Translations under genes and position numbers: made by a program
In this document: piece after piece, positions 27,292-35,817 of the stretch
Layout of the letters: each line of letters opens with the position of its first letter
Numbering within the stretch: the first letter of the stretch is position 1
Source: Streptomyces oryzae
Lineage (GTDB): Bacteria > Actinomycetota > Actinomycetes > Streptomycetales > Streptomycetaceae
Reading direction: 5' to 3'
Length of the DNA: 56,329 nt
Assembly: GCF_017676365.1 (NCBI RefSeq)
Contig: NZ_JADKMA010000020.1
Span: 1-56,329 of the forward strand
Notes under the pieces: generated by a model
Database searches by the model: none
What the model was told of the DNA's origin: nothing
What the model saw: only the letters and a program-made list of their open reading frames with translations

Positions 27292-28823
27292 CCGCCTCCG
27301 CTCCCCGATCCACCGCACGCGCCGGGGTGCTGGCCATCGACGAGGGCACCACCGGCACCCGGGCCGGCATCGTTCTGGACGACGGCACCGTCGAGCACGT
27401 CCGCTACCGGCCGATCGAAGTCAGCCATCCCGACCCGCTCTGTGTCGAGCAGGACCCGATGGAGATCTGGACGGCCACGCTGGAGGTCTGCCGCCACGTT
27501 CTCGCGGCTGCCGCCGACAGCGGCATCGAGGTGCGGGCCGTCGCACTGACCACGCAACGCGCCACCGCGATCCTCTGGGACCGGATCACCGGACTGCCGC
27601 TGCGGCAGGCCGTGGTGTGGCAGGACCGGCGCTATGCCCGGGACCTGCTGGCGTACGAGGCCGAATGGGACGAGATCCTGCTGGCGCGCACCGGACGGCC
27701 CGTGGGATCCCGGGCACCCTTCCTGTGGGCCGCCCGCCAACTGGCCGAGCAGCCGGAGGTGGCCGCCGCGTACCGGGAGGGGCGGCTGCTGTTCGGTACC
27801 GTCGACACCTGGCTGATCTGGCAGCTCACCGGCGGCGCCGGCCATGCGACCACCGCCTCCAACGCAGGCTCGACCGGCGGCTATCTGCTGCGGGAACACG
27901 CATGGGACACCGAGTGGATCGCCCACCAGGGCTTCCCCCTCGATCTGCTGCCGCAGTTGTGCGCCGACGACGCCGAACTGGGGCACACCGACCCCGGCAC
28001 GCTCGGCATCGCGGTGCCCATCGCAGCCTCCATGGGGGACCAGCACGCCGCGCTGCTGGCGCTGGGCGGGCTGGCGACGGGACTGGGGATGTGCGTCCTC
28101 GGCACCGGCGCCTTCGTGGACGTGTCGACCGGTGACCAGCCGGCCCTGCCCCGGCCGGGCATCGCCGGGGTGCTGGCCCAGCCGGGCTGGCGGCAGGGCG
28201 ACCGCACCCTCTTCAGCCTGGAGGCGTACGCGGCCACGACCGGCTCGGCACTGCGCTGGCTCTGCGAAGACCTGCACCTGTTCGACACACCGCAGCAGAT
28301 CGGCGAGCTGGCCGCCACCACCGCGCACCTGCCCGGCGGCCCGCGCTTCTTCCCGGCGCTCGCCGGGGTACGGGTGCCGGTGTGGCGGCCCGCCGCGACG
28401 GGGGCGCTCACCGGGCTGAGCCTGGCGACCACCAGAGCCGACATCGCCCGCGCCGTACTGGAGGGCATCGCGCACTCGGTGTGCGACCTGGTCGACGGGG
28501 TGGCGGCCACCATGGGCGCGCCGCTGCGCCGGCTCCGCGTCGGCGGCGGGGTCTCGGCCAGCGACCAACTGCTGCACATACAGGCCGACTTGGTCGGGAT
28601 GGAGCTGGAGCGGGTCGCTGACTCGGCCACGGCGAGCCTGCGGGGCAGTGCCTACCTGGCCGGTGTCGGTGCCGGGCTGTGGTCGTCGCTGGGGGAGGTC
28701 GTGGACGCGCAGCCGGCCGGCCGCATCTTCGCGCCCGAAACCGATCCGGCGGTGCGGGAGGAGTGGCGCTCCGAATGGCGTGCCCTGTCCGCCGCGCAGC
28801 TGGACGACGCCCTGCCCGGCTGA
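27288..28823 (+). CDS. FGGY-family carbohydrate kinase, glycerol-kinase-like
   Basis: 511 aa. N-terminal ATPase fold: LAIDEGTTGTRAGIVLDDG (phosphate 1), VALTTQRATAILWDRITGLPLRQAVVWQDRR, a GlpK-type substrate stretch. Central: GTVDTWLIWQLTGG; the C-domain carries MGDQHAAL, GTGAFVDVSTG and RVGGGVSASDQLLHIQADLVG. GTG start has GGGGGAGG 7 bases upstream and overlaps the transporter stop. It closely follows the glycerol kinase plan, but a tetritol or other polyol (EryA-like) cannot be excluded. Its product would be the substrate for the following GlpD-like enzyme. Confidence 0.88.
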   Translation: MTASAPRSTARAGVLAIDEGTTGTRAGIVLDDGTVEHVRYRPIEVSHPDPLCVEQDPMEIWTATLEVCRHVLAAAADSGIEVRAVALTTQRATAILWDRITGLPLRQAVVWQDRRYARDLLAYEAEWDEILLARTGRPVGSRAPFLWAARQLAEQPEVAAAYREGRLLFGTVDTWLIWQLTGGAGHATTASNAGSTGGYLLREHAWDTEWIAHQGFPLDLLPQLCADDAELGHTDPGTLGIAVPIAASMGDQHAALLALGGLATGLGMCVLGTGAFVDVSTGDQPALPRPGIAGVLAQPGWRQGDRTLFSLEAYAATTGSALRWLCEDLHLFDTPQQIGELAATTAHLPGGPRFFPALAGVRVPVWRPAATGALTGLSLATTRADIARAVLEGIAHSVCDLVDGVAATMGAPLRRLRVGGGVSASDQLLHIQADLVGMELERVADSATASLRGSAYLAGVGAGLWSSLGEVVDAQPAGRIFAPETDPAVREEWRSEWRALSAAQLDDALPG

Positions 28824-29031
28824 CAACCGGAAGCCCGGCACGTTCCGCGCACACGCACTGCACCGCTGATCCGTACGGTGCCGCGACGCCCGCGACCCAA
28901 CGACCCCGAACGCCCGCCTCCTTCCGCGGAGCGAACCCGCTGTGCGCACCCGCATGTGCCCACCCATCTGAAGCAACCGCACGACCTGCGGCGGCCGACC
29001 TGCTGCCGTAACGCACTACCAGGAGTTGATT

Positions 29032-30786
29032 GTGATCACCATGCCTGCCCGCAGGCCGGGCCGCTCGGCACGGGCGACACGCCACTCGGCGCTGCTGCTC
29101 GACCGGGAGCGGCTCACCCGGCAGCTGGCGGACGAACAGTTCGACGTACTCGTCGTCGGCGGTGGCATCACGGGGGTCTACACCGCGCTGGACGCGGCCT
29201 CCCGCGGACTGCGTACCGCCCTGGTGGAACGGGACGACTTCGCCTCCGGCACCTCCTCGAAGTCGTCGAAGATGGTGCACGGGGGCCTGCGCTACATCGA
29301 GCAGGGCAACATCGACCTCGTCCGCCATTCACTGCTGGAACGGCACCGTTTCCGCCGCAACGCCCCGCACCTGGTGCACCGGCTGCCGTTCCTCTTCCCG
29401 GTGCTGGAGCGGGAGGGCGTCTTCGACGCGCGGCTCGCCAAGGGATTCGAGGGGCTGCTGTGGACGTACGACCTGGTCGGCGGCTGGCGCATCGGCAAGC
29501 TGCACCAGCGGCTGACGGTCGACGAAGTGCTGGCGCACGCGCCGACGCTGCGCGCGGACAGCCTCAGGGGCGGACTGCTGTATTTCGACAGCCGCGCCGA
29601 CGACGCCCGGCTCACCCTCACCGTGGCCCGCACGGCGGCGGCCCTAGGTGCCACCGTGCTGAACGGCGCCCGCGTCGACGCGCTGCTGACCAGCGGCGGC
29701 CGGGCCTGCGGGGCGAAGGCGACGATCGACGGAGAGGAGATCGACATCCGTGCCCACGCCGTCGTCAACGCGACCGGCGTATGGAGCGACCGGCTCGATG
29801 CCATGGCCGACCCGCACCACACCGGACAGGTCCGTCCGGCCAAGGGCGTGCACATCGTCGTGCCCTGGCACAAGCTGCGCATCGGCTGCACGGTCACCGT
29901 GCCGGTACCGGGCCGGGCCCGCCGGGCCACCTGCACCCGCTGGGGCGACACGGTGGTGCTGGGCACCACGGACACCGACTACCAGGGGTCGCCGGACGAT
30001 GTGCACTGCACCCGGGAGGAGATGGAGTTCCTGCTCGATGGCGCCCGTACCGCGTTCGACGCGGAGCTGACCCCCGATGACGTGCTGGGCTCCATCGGCG
30101 GGCTGCGCCCTCTGGTGGGCGGCAAGGAGGGCTCGACCCTCAATATGAGCCGTGACCACCACATCACCGTGGGGCCCACCGGCATGGTCACCGTGACCGG
30201 CGGCAAGCTGACCACCAGCCGGCACATGGGCGAACTGGTCATCGACAAGGTGCTCGGAGTGCTGGGCCGGGCCGCCCTGCCCGGCCGGGGCAAGACTCCC
30301 CGGAGCCGTACCGCGCGGCTGCCGCTGCTGGGCGGCGCCGGATACGACGCGGAGGCGGTGGCCGCCTCCGGTGGACTGGCGGCCCACCTGGGCGAGCGCT
30401 ACGGCACCGAAGCGCGCTTCGTGCACGATCTGATCGCCGAGGACCCCTCGCTGTCCGAACCGGTGGTGGCCGGACTGCCCTACACCCGTGCCGAAGTCGT
30501 CTACGCGGCCCGCGCCGAGCTGGCGCGCTCCGTGGACGACGTGCTCTCCCGGCGGCTGCGGGCCCGGCTGTTCGCCCGCGATGCCTCGATGGAGGCGGCG
30601 CCCGAGGTCGGAGCCCTGCTCGGCCGCGAACTCGGCCTGACCCCGCAGCAGGTGGAGGGCCAGGTGGCCGAGTACCTCACAGCCGTACGCCATGAGAAAG
30701 CCGTCCTGTTCGGTGACCCGGGCCATGGAGCCTCCGCGGTCGCCGGGAGCGCCGGTGACCACAACCACGAAGGAGCAGCCGCATGA
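29032..30786 (+). CDS. glpD: FAD-dependent glycerol-3-phosphate dehydrogenase family (GlpD/EryB-like)
   Basis: 584 aa. FAD-binding motif VLVVGGGITGVYTALDAASRG at about residues 38-58; family stretches DDFASGTSSKSSKMVHGGLRYIEQGN and GGKLTTSRHMGELVIDKVL; the C-terminal DAO_C helical domain ends near residue 560. It oxidises glycerol-3-phosphate (or erythritol-4-phosphate in EryB) and passes electrons to quinone. GTG 29032 is chosen because AGGAG lies 6 bases upstream; TTG 29026 abuts that site. It follows the kinase after a 208-bp gap that may hold an extra regulatory element, though no terminator was found there. It overlaps the next gene by ATGA. Confidence 0.9.
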   Translation: MITMPARRPGRSARATRHSALLLDRERLTRQLADEQFDVLVVGGGITGVYTALDAASRGLRTALVERDDFASGTSSKSSKMVHGGLRYIEQGNIDLVRHSLLERHRFRRNAPHLVHRLPFLFPVLEREGVFDARLAKGFEGLLWTYDLVGGWRIGKLHQRLTVDEVLAHAPTLRADSLRGGLLYFDSRADDARLTLTVARTAAALGATVLNGARVDALLTSGGRACGAKATIDGEEIDIRAHAVVNATGVWSDRLDAMADPHHTGQVRPAKGVHIVVPWHKLRIGCTVTVPVPGRARRATCTRWGDTVVLGTTDTDYQGSPDDVHCTREEMEFLLDGARTAFDAELTPDDVLGSIGGLRPLVGGKEGSTLNMSRDHHITVGPTGMVTVTGGKLTTSRHMGELVIDKVLGVLGRAALPGRGKTPRSRTARLPLLGGAGYDAEAVAASGGLAAHLGERYGTEARFVHDLIAEDPSLSEPVVAGLPYTRAEVVYAARAELARSVDDVLSRRLRARLFARDASMEAAPEVGALLGRELGLTPQQVEGQVAEYLTAVRHEKAVLFGDPGHGASAVAGSAGDHNHEGAAA

Positions 30787-32336
30787 TCAGCCGCCAGACC
30801 GTCACCCACCCCTTCAACCGGGGCCGCTACACCGTGGGCGCGCCCAGCCCTTCGGCCTGGGCGCAGCGCACCCCGGTCGGCGACGGGGCGGCTGCGCTGC
30901 AACGGGATCCGGTCGAGGTCCCCGGCCCGGTCCTGGACGCGCTGCGCCGCGCCGCGCGGGCGGTGCACACCGAGCGGGAGGAGGTCGTGGCGCGTACCAG
31001 GGACTGGTGGGCCGGTTCCATGATCGGGGAGACGGAGGGCCGGCCGGCCACGCCGGACGCCGTGGTCGTGGAGGTCGCCGACGCGGAACAGGTCGCCGCG
31101 GTGCTGCGGATCTGCCATGAGGCGGAAGTGCCGGTGACCGCATCGGCCGGGCGCAGCAACGTCACCGGCGCCGCGCTGCCGGTCTTCGGGGGAGTCGTGC
31201 TCGATCTGTGCGGGCTCGACCGGATCCGGTCCTTCGACGCGGAGTCCATGGTGGTGGACGTCGAAGCGGGCATGTTCGGCGACCTGTTCGAGAAGGAGTT
31301 GCAGGAGACCCACGGGGTGACGACGGGGCACTGGCCCTCAGCCTTCGCCCTCTCGACGGTGGGCGGCTGGGTCGCCTGCCGGGGTGCCGGGCAGCTGTCC
31401 ACCCGCTACGGGAAGATCGAGGACATGGTCGTCGGGGTGGACGTCGTGCACGCCGACGGTTCCCGCGCCACCTATGGCGACCACCCGCGCGCCGCCACCG
31501 GCCCGGACCTGCGCCAGTTGTTCGTCGGCTCGGAGGGGACCCTGGGCATCATCGTCGCGGTGCGGCTGCGGGTGCATCCGCTGCCCGACCACGCCAAGGC
31601 GCTCGCCTTCGGCTTCGGGACGTTCGCGCAAGGCCTGGAGGCGTGCCGCCGCATCCTGCAACGCGGCGCCACCCCGGCCGTGCTGCGGCTCTACGACCGG
31701 CTGGAGAGCGGTGTGCACTTCGGCCATCCGGACACCAACCTCCTGCTGATCGCCGACGAGGGCGATCCGGCGCTGGTCGACGCCGCCCTGGCGGTCAGCC
31801 GCGAGGTGTGCGCGGAGTACGGGCCCGAACTGGACAGCGAGGGCGTCTTCGCCCGGTGGCTGGACGAGCGGATGCTGGTCGGCAAGTCCTCCGACGGCTT
31901 CAAGGCATCCCCCGGCTTCGTCGCCGACACCCTGGAGATGGCAGCGCGTTGGCGAGACCTCCCCGGTCTCTACGACGAGGTGGTGACAGCCATCGAATCG
32001 GTGCCCGGCACGCTCGCCGCCTCCGCGCACCAGTCGCATGCCTACACCGACGGTGCCTGCGTCTACTTCTCGCTGCGCGGCGATGTCGACCCGGCCGAAC
32101 GCGGCAGCTGGTACCGGTCGGTGTGGGACGCGGCCAACGCCGTGCTGCTGCGGTACGGTGCCACGCTCAGCCATCACCACGGCTGCGGACTGCTGCGCGG
32201 CCCGTACCTGCCCGAGGCGCTCGGCGACGGCTTCGCCACCTTCACGGCGGTGAAGCAGGCGCTGGACCCCGCCGGCATTCTCAACCCTGGCAAGCTGGGC
32301 CTCCCCAGCCGCTTCGGGATCTCCCCGCTGAGCTGA
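30783..32336 (+). CDS. FAD-linked oxidase, alkyl-DHAP synthase (AGPS)-like flavoprotein
   Basis: 517 aa. FAD_binding_4 (PCMH) domain at about 95-270: VPVTASAGRSNVTGAALPVFGGVVLDLCGLDRI, then GHWPSAFALSTVGGWVACRGAGQLSTRYGKIEDMV and FVGSEGTLGIIV. C-terminal FAD-oxidase domain: SHAYTDGACVYFSLRGD, SHHHGCGLLRGPYLPEALG and LDPAGILNPGKLG. Best relatives are AGPS and GlcD-type oxidases. A similar flavoprotein stands near glpD1 in Mycobacterium tuberculosis (Rv2249c-Rv2251), so the pairing recurs. Substrate may be a DHAP- or glycerol-phosphate-derived hydroxy acid or ether lipid precursor; unproven. ATGA overlap with glpD. Confidence 0.85.
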   Translation: MISRQTVTHPFNRGRYTVGAPSPSAWAQRTPVGDGAAALQRDPVEVPGPVLDALRRAARAVHTEREEVVARTRDWWAGSMIGETEGRPATPDAVVVEVADAEQVAAVLRICHEAEVPVTASAGRSNVTGAALPVFGGVVLDLCGLDRIRSFDAESMVVDVEAGMFGDLFEKELQETHGVTTGHWPSAFALSTVGGWVACRGAGQLSTRYGKIEDMVVGVDVVHADGSRATYGDHPRAATGPDLRQLFVGSEGTLGIIVAVRLRVHPLPDHAKALAFGFGTFAQGLEACRRILQRGATPAVLRLYDRLESGVHFGHPDTNLLLIADEGDPALVDAALAVSREVCAEYGPELDSEGVFARWLDERMLVGKSSDGFKASPGFVADTLEMAARWRDLPGLYDEVVTAIESVPGTLAASAHQSHAYTDGACVYFSLRGDVDPAERGSWYRSVWDAANAVLLRYGATLSHHHGCGLLRGPYLPEALGDGFATFTAVKQALDPAGILNPGKLGLPSRFGISPLS

Positions 32337-32354
32337 CGAAAGCCTAGGCAGGTC

Positions 32355-32984
32355 ATGACCGATCACCCCCGGCCCAGCGCCACGGCGCTCGACCGCAGAC
32401 TGTCCACCGCGTTCGCGAAAGTACCGATCGTCGCCTCTGTGGTCGGCGCCCAGAATCTCAAGGACTTCCTGACCGCCCCCACCTCCGTGTGCATCCTCGC
32501 CTCGGTCCCGGTGGGCAAACTGCCCCAGGTCGTCCCCGCGTTGGGCCGGGCCGGCAACACCGTCTTCGTCAACGTCGACTCCTCCCCGGGACTGGCCCAG
32601 GACCGCGGCGCACTGGAGTTCCTGAAGCACATGGGCGCCGCGGGGGTGGTCAGCACCCGCCTCTCCCTCATCGAGAGAGGACGCCCGCTGGGACTGCTGA
32701 CGATGCAGAAGGTGTTCGTCACCGACCGCTCCAACCTCGCCCGAAGCCTGGACGCCGTGGCCCGCGGGCTGCCCGATCTGGTGGAGATCATGCCCGCGCC
32801 GATCGTCGCCCGTATGGAGCCCGCCTCGCTGCGGGCGATGTCCCCGCATGTGGCAGCCGGGTTCGTGCAGACACCCGAGGACATCACGGCCGCCCTGCGG
32901 ATGGGTGCCGTAGCCGCTGCCACCTCCGACCCCCGGCTGTGGCACCTGACCCGGGACGCCCTGCCGCCGCCTACCGAGAGCTGA
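32355..32984 (+). CDS. glpP: GlpP-family glycerol-3-phosphate-responsive antiterminator
   Basis: 209 aa TIM-barrel-like RNA-binding regulator. It aligns along most of its length with Bacillus GlpP as remembered: PIVASVVGAQNLKDFL, VFVNVDSSPGLAQD, AGVVSTRLSLIERG, LTMQKVFVTDRSNL, DLVEIMPAPI and AAGFVQTPEDITAALRMGAVAAATSDPRLW. In Bacillus, GlpP with glycerol-3-phosphate prevents termination in the leaders of glpD, glpFK and glpTQ. It is the fifth gene of an operon containing the kinase and dehydrogenase that make and use a glycerol-phosphate-like compound. The operon leader carries an intrinsic terminator (25665-25687), a natural target. Confidence 0.88.
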   Translation: MTDHPRPSATALDRRLSTAFAKVPIVASVVGAQNLKDFLTAPTSVCILASVPVGKLPQVVPALGRAGNTVFVNVDSSPGLAQDRGALEFLKHMGAAGVVSTRLSLIERGRPLGLLTMQKVFVTDRSNLARSLDAVARGLPDLVEIMPAPIVARMEPASLRAMSPHVAAGFVQTPEDITAALRMGAVAAATSDPRLWHLTRDALPPPTES

Positions 32985-32990
32985 TACCTC

Positions 32991-33320
32991 ATGAGCCACG
33001 ACAGTTTCGTCAGTCACCACAGTTTTGTCGTCATAGCCCGGTACCGCACCAGGCCCGGCAAGGAGGACGAGGTCCTCGCGCTGCTGGGCGAAATGGCAAC
33101 CGCCTCCCGCCGCGAGCCCGGCAACCGGCAGTACCGGGTGCACCAGGGCACCGAGGACCCGCGCACGGTGGTCCTGTACGAGGAGTACGACACCGAGGCC
33201 GGTTTCCCCGCGCACTGTGCCACCGGGCACTTCCGGAGCCTGCTGCTGGAGAGGGTCGTACCGCTGCTGGAATCCCGCGACGTGGTACGTCTCGCGCCCT
33301 GTGCGGAGGGCGCCGTATGA
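32991..33320 (+). CDS. ABM-domain (quinol monooxygenase-like) protein
   Basis: 109 aa dimeric ferredoxin-like alpha/beta fold. ABM pattern: FVVIARYRTRPGKEDEVLALLGEMATASRREPGNRQYRVHQGTEDPRTVVLYEEY, ending FPAHCATGHFRSLL, with the conserved His. It could be a small oxygenase (YgiN type) or a detoxification enzyme for aldehydes or quinols produced by the upstream flavoenzymes. It starts 6 bases after glpP and overlaps the alcohol dehydrogenase by ATGA, so it is part of the operon. Confidence 0.85.
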   Translation: MSHDSFVSHHSFVVIARYRTRPGKEDEVLALLGEMATASRREPGNRQYRVHQGTEDPRTVVLYEEYDTEAGFPAHCATGHFRSLLLERVVPLLESRDVVRLAPCAEGAV

Positions 33321-34465
33321 AGACCACGGCTGTCGTTCTGCGCGGCACCAGCACGGCCCGCCCGTACGGGACGACGCACCCGGTGCAGGTCGAGGAGCTG
33401 GAGCTGCACCCGCCGCGGGAGGGCGAGGTGCTGGTGAGGATCGCCGCAGCCGGCCTCTGCCACTCGGATCTGTCCGTCGTCAACGGAGACCGGGTGCGCC
33501 CGCTGCCGATGGCTCTGGGCCACGAGGCGGTCGGCGTCGTCGAGGAGACCGGCCCCGGGGTGCGCCGGGTCGCGCCGGGCGAACACGTCGCGATGGTGTT
33601 CGTGCCCAGCTGCGGAGGGTGCGCCCGCTGCGCCGAGGGCCGGCCGGCACTGTGCGCCCCCGCAGCCGCCGCGAACGGCTCGGGGGGACTGCTGCACGGT
33701 CCCTCACTGCTGCGGGACGCCATGGGCGGTACGGTCCACCACCAGCTCGGCGTCTCCGCGTTCGCGCGGCATGCGGTGGTGGCGCAGGAGTCACTGGCGC
33801 CGATCCCTGCCGATGTGCCGTTCTCGACCGCCGCGCTGTTCGGCTGTGCGGTGCTGACGGGTGCGGGAGCCGTACTCAACACCGCGGAGCTGCGAGCCGG
33901 ACAGTCCGCGGTGGTCTTCGGCCTCGGTGGGGTCGGTCTCTCGGCCGTGCTGGGCGCGCGAGCAGCCGGCGCCTCGCCCATCGTCGCCGTGGACCCCGTG
34001 CCGGCCAAGCGGGAGCTGGCGCTGCGACTCGGCGCCACCCACGCGTGCCCGCCGCAGGAGGCCGCCGCGGCGGTGGCCGACTGGACGGGCGGTGGCGCGG
34101 AGGTCGCCGTCGAGGCGGTCGGCAGCCCCGGTGTGACGGCGGCATGCCTGGCCGCGGTGGTCCGGGGCGGCAAAGTCGTCTCGGTGGGGCTGCCCGCGCC
34201 GGACCGGAAGCTGGAGGCGGTTCCGGCCCTCGCCTTCGCGGGCGAGGGCAAGTCCCTCCTCGGCTCCTACATGGGCGACGCCGTCCCCAGCCGCGACATA
34301 CCGCGCTTCCTCAGCCTGTGGCGGGCCGGATTGCTGCCGGTGGAGGAACTGCACACCGGAACCCTCGGCCTGACCACTTCCGAGGTCAACCAGGCCCTGG
34401 AGTCCCTGGCGGCGGGCACCGCGATCCGCCAGGTGCTGAAGCCGGGGGACGCCCCTGCGGAGTGA
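33317..34465 (+). CDS. Zinc-dependent alcohol dehydrogenase (MDR family)
   Basis: 382 aa. Catalytic zinc ligands CHSD (about residue 50) and GHEAVG; structural zinc site CGGCARCAEGRPALC with four Cys; NAD(P) motif GLGGVGLSAVLGARAAGA. Closest plan is the class III/F420-independent MDR group with the insert seen in formaldehyde- or mycothiol-type dehydrogenases. Last gene of the operon. Possible job: oxidise a primary alcohol substrate or reduce an aldehyde released by the aldolase or oxidase steps. ATG 33317 overlaps the ABM stop. Confidence 0.9.
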   Translation: MKTTAVVLRGTSTARPYGTTHPVQVEELELHPPREGEVLVRIAAAGLCHSDLSVVNGDRVRPLPMALGHEAVGVVEETGPGVRRVAPGEHVAMVFVPSCGGCARCAEGRPALCAPAAAANGSGGLLHGPSLLRDAMGGTVHHQLGVSAFARHAVVAQESLAPIPADVPFSTAALFGCAVLTGAGAVLNTAELRAGQSAVVFGLGGVGLSAVLGARAAGASPIVAVDPVPAKRELALRLGATHACPPQEAAAAVADWTGGGAEVAVEAVGSPGVTAACLAAVVRGGKVVSVGLPAPDRKLEAVPALAFAGEGKSLLGSYMGDAVPSRDIPRFLSLWRAGLLPVEELHTGTLGLTTSEVNQALESLAAGTAIRQVLKPGDAPAE

Positions 34466-34557
34466 CATCTTCCGCGTCGGCGACTGGGCCGTCCGGGGGA
34501 GTCGGCCGTCGCCGGTGCAGTCGGCCGTCGAGCACGAGCTGCGAAGCCCACGCGCGC

Positions 34558-35817
34558 TCAGGCCCAGCCGTGTGCGTGCATCGTGCGGCGCGCGAGAGTG
34601 TCGATGATGACCGCGGCGAGCAGCACCACGCCGGTGATCATGAGCTGGACGGCCACCGGGATACCCAGCAGCGCCATGCCCGAGGCGATCGACTGGATCA
34701 CCAGGATGCCCAGGAGCGCCGACCAGGTGCGGCCCCGGCCGCCGAAGAGGCTGGTACCGCCGATGACGGCTGCGGCGATGGCCTGCATCAGCAGATTGCC
34801 GGAGCTTGCCGTCTCACTGGCGGAGGTGATCCGGGAGGCCAGGAACAGGCCGCCGATCGCGGCCATCGTGCTGGAGATCATGAAGACCGACACACGTACC
34901 GACACCACGGCGATGCCGGCGCGCCGGGCCGGCTCGACGCTGCCGCCGAGGGCGAAGATCCGGCGCCCGTAGGTCGTCCGGCGCAGCAGCACGTCGAGGC
35001 AGACGAGGAATCCAAGGAAGATCAGCAGCGCGAGGGGCAGCCCCAGGAACTGGTTGAGCGTCCAGGCGGCGGCGAAGGAGACAGCGGCGAGCGCGAGGGT
35101 GCGCAAGGCGATCTCGTGCATGCCACGGGTCGGCAGCGCGCCGACGGCTCTGCGGCGCCGCGCGTTGCGGTAGGAAAGCAGAAAGTAGGCGGCCGTACCG
35201 AACGCCGCCAGGCCGTAGGCGACGGCGACGTCGTGGAAGTAGTAGTGGGTGAGTGTGACGACCAGTCCGTTGTCGTCCAGGATGATGGAGCCCTGCCCGC
35301 CGAAGACGTACAGCGTCAGACCGTTCCAGCCCAGCAGCCCGGCGAGCGTGACGACGAACGACGGTACGCCCACCTTGGCGACGATGAAGCCCTGGATGGC
35401 GCCGACCGCCGCGCCCACTGCCAGTGCGAGGAGAACGGCCGGTACTTCGGGGATGCCGTAGCGCACATTGCCCGCCGCGAACACGGCCGCGGCCAGGGCG
35501 CTGACCGATGCGACCGAGAGGTCGATCTCGCCCAGCAGCAGCACGAACACGACGCCGACAGCGATCAGACCGGTGCCGACGATGTCGACGCTGAGATTGG
35601 AGAGATTGCGCGGGCTGAGGAAGCTGGTGTCCAGGCTCTCGAAGACGGCCCAGATCACGGCCAGGGCGACGATGACGGAGGCCGAGCCGAGCTCCCCGCC
35701 GCGCAGCCGTCGCCGCGCGACCTCCACGAGGTCCTTGCGCCACTGCCCGGCCTCCCGGCCGGGTGAACCGGTGGCTCCGGACGATGGGCCGGCCGAGGGC
35801 GGTTCCGGGGGCGTCAC
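34558..35817 (-). CDS. Sugar ABC transporter permease (XylH/RbsC type)
   Basis: 419 aa, about 10-12 membrane helices; BPD_transp_2 family. Typical stretches: FLSPRNLSNLSVDIVGTGLIAVGVVFVLLLGEIDLSVASVSAL and GIPEVPAVLLALAVGAAVGAIQGFIVAKVGVPSFVVTLAGLLGWNG, with GGTSLFGGRGRTWSALLGILVI near the end. XylH-like permeases are longer than RbsC, as here. GTG 35817 overlaps the ATPase stop (GTGA) with GGAG 9 bases upstream; a GTG at 35826 is also in frame but overlaps its ribosome site. Single permease gene, so probably a homodimer. Confidence 0.9.
   Translation of the reverse strand: MTPPEPPSAGPSSGATGSPGREAGQWRKDLVEVARRRLRGGELGSASVIVALAVIWAVFESLDTSFLSPRNLSNLSVDIVGTGLIAVGVVFVLLLGEIDLSVASVSALAAAVFAAGNVRYGIPEVPAVLLALAVGAAVGAIQGFIVAKVGVPSFVVTLAGLLGWNGLTLYVFGGQGSIILDDNGLVVTLTHYYFHDVAVAYGLAAFGTAAYFLLSYRNARRRRAVGALPTRGMHEIALRTLALAAVSFAAAWTLNQFLGLPLALLIFLGFLVCLDVLLRRTTYGRRIFALGGSVEPARRAGIAVVSVRVSVFMISSTMAAIGGLFLASRITSASETASSGNLLMQAIAAAVIGGTSLFGGRGRTWSALLGILVIQSIASGMALLGIPVAVQLMITGVVLLAAVIIDTLARRTMHAHGWA

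Noticed and set aside
28824..29031. A second leader terminator in front of the glpD-like gene
   Set aside because: The 208-bp gap has a small CCGCA/TGCGG stem but no U-run and nothing like the structure at 25665-25687.
31338..33230. 630-aa minus-strand frame opposite the AGPS-like, glpP and ABM genes
   Set aside because: Antisense shadow; composition is low-complexity and the opposite strand has three well-recognised coupled genes.
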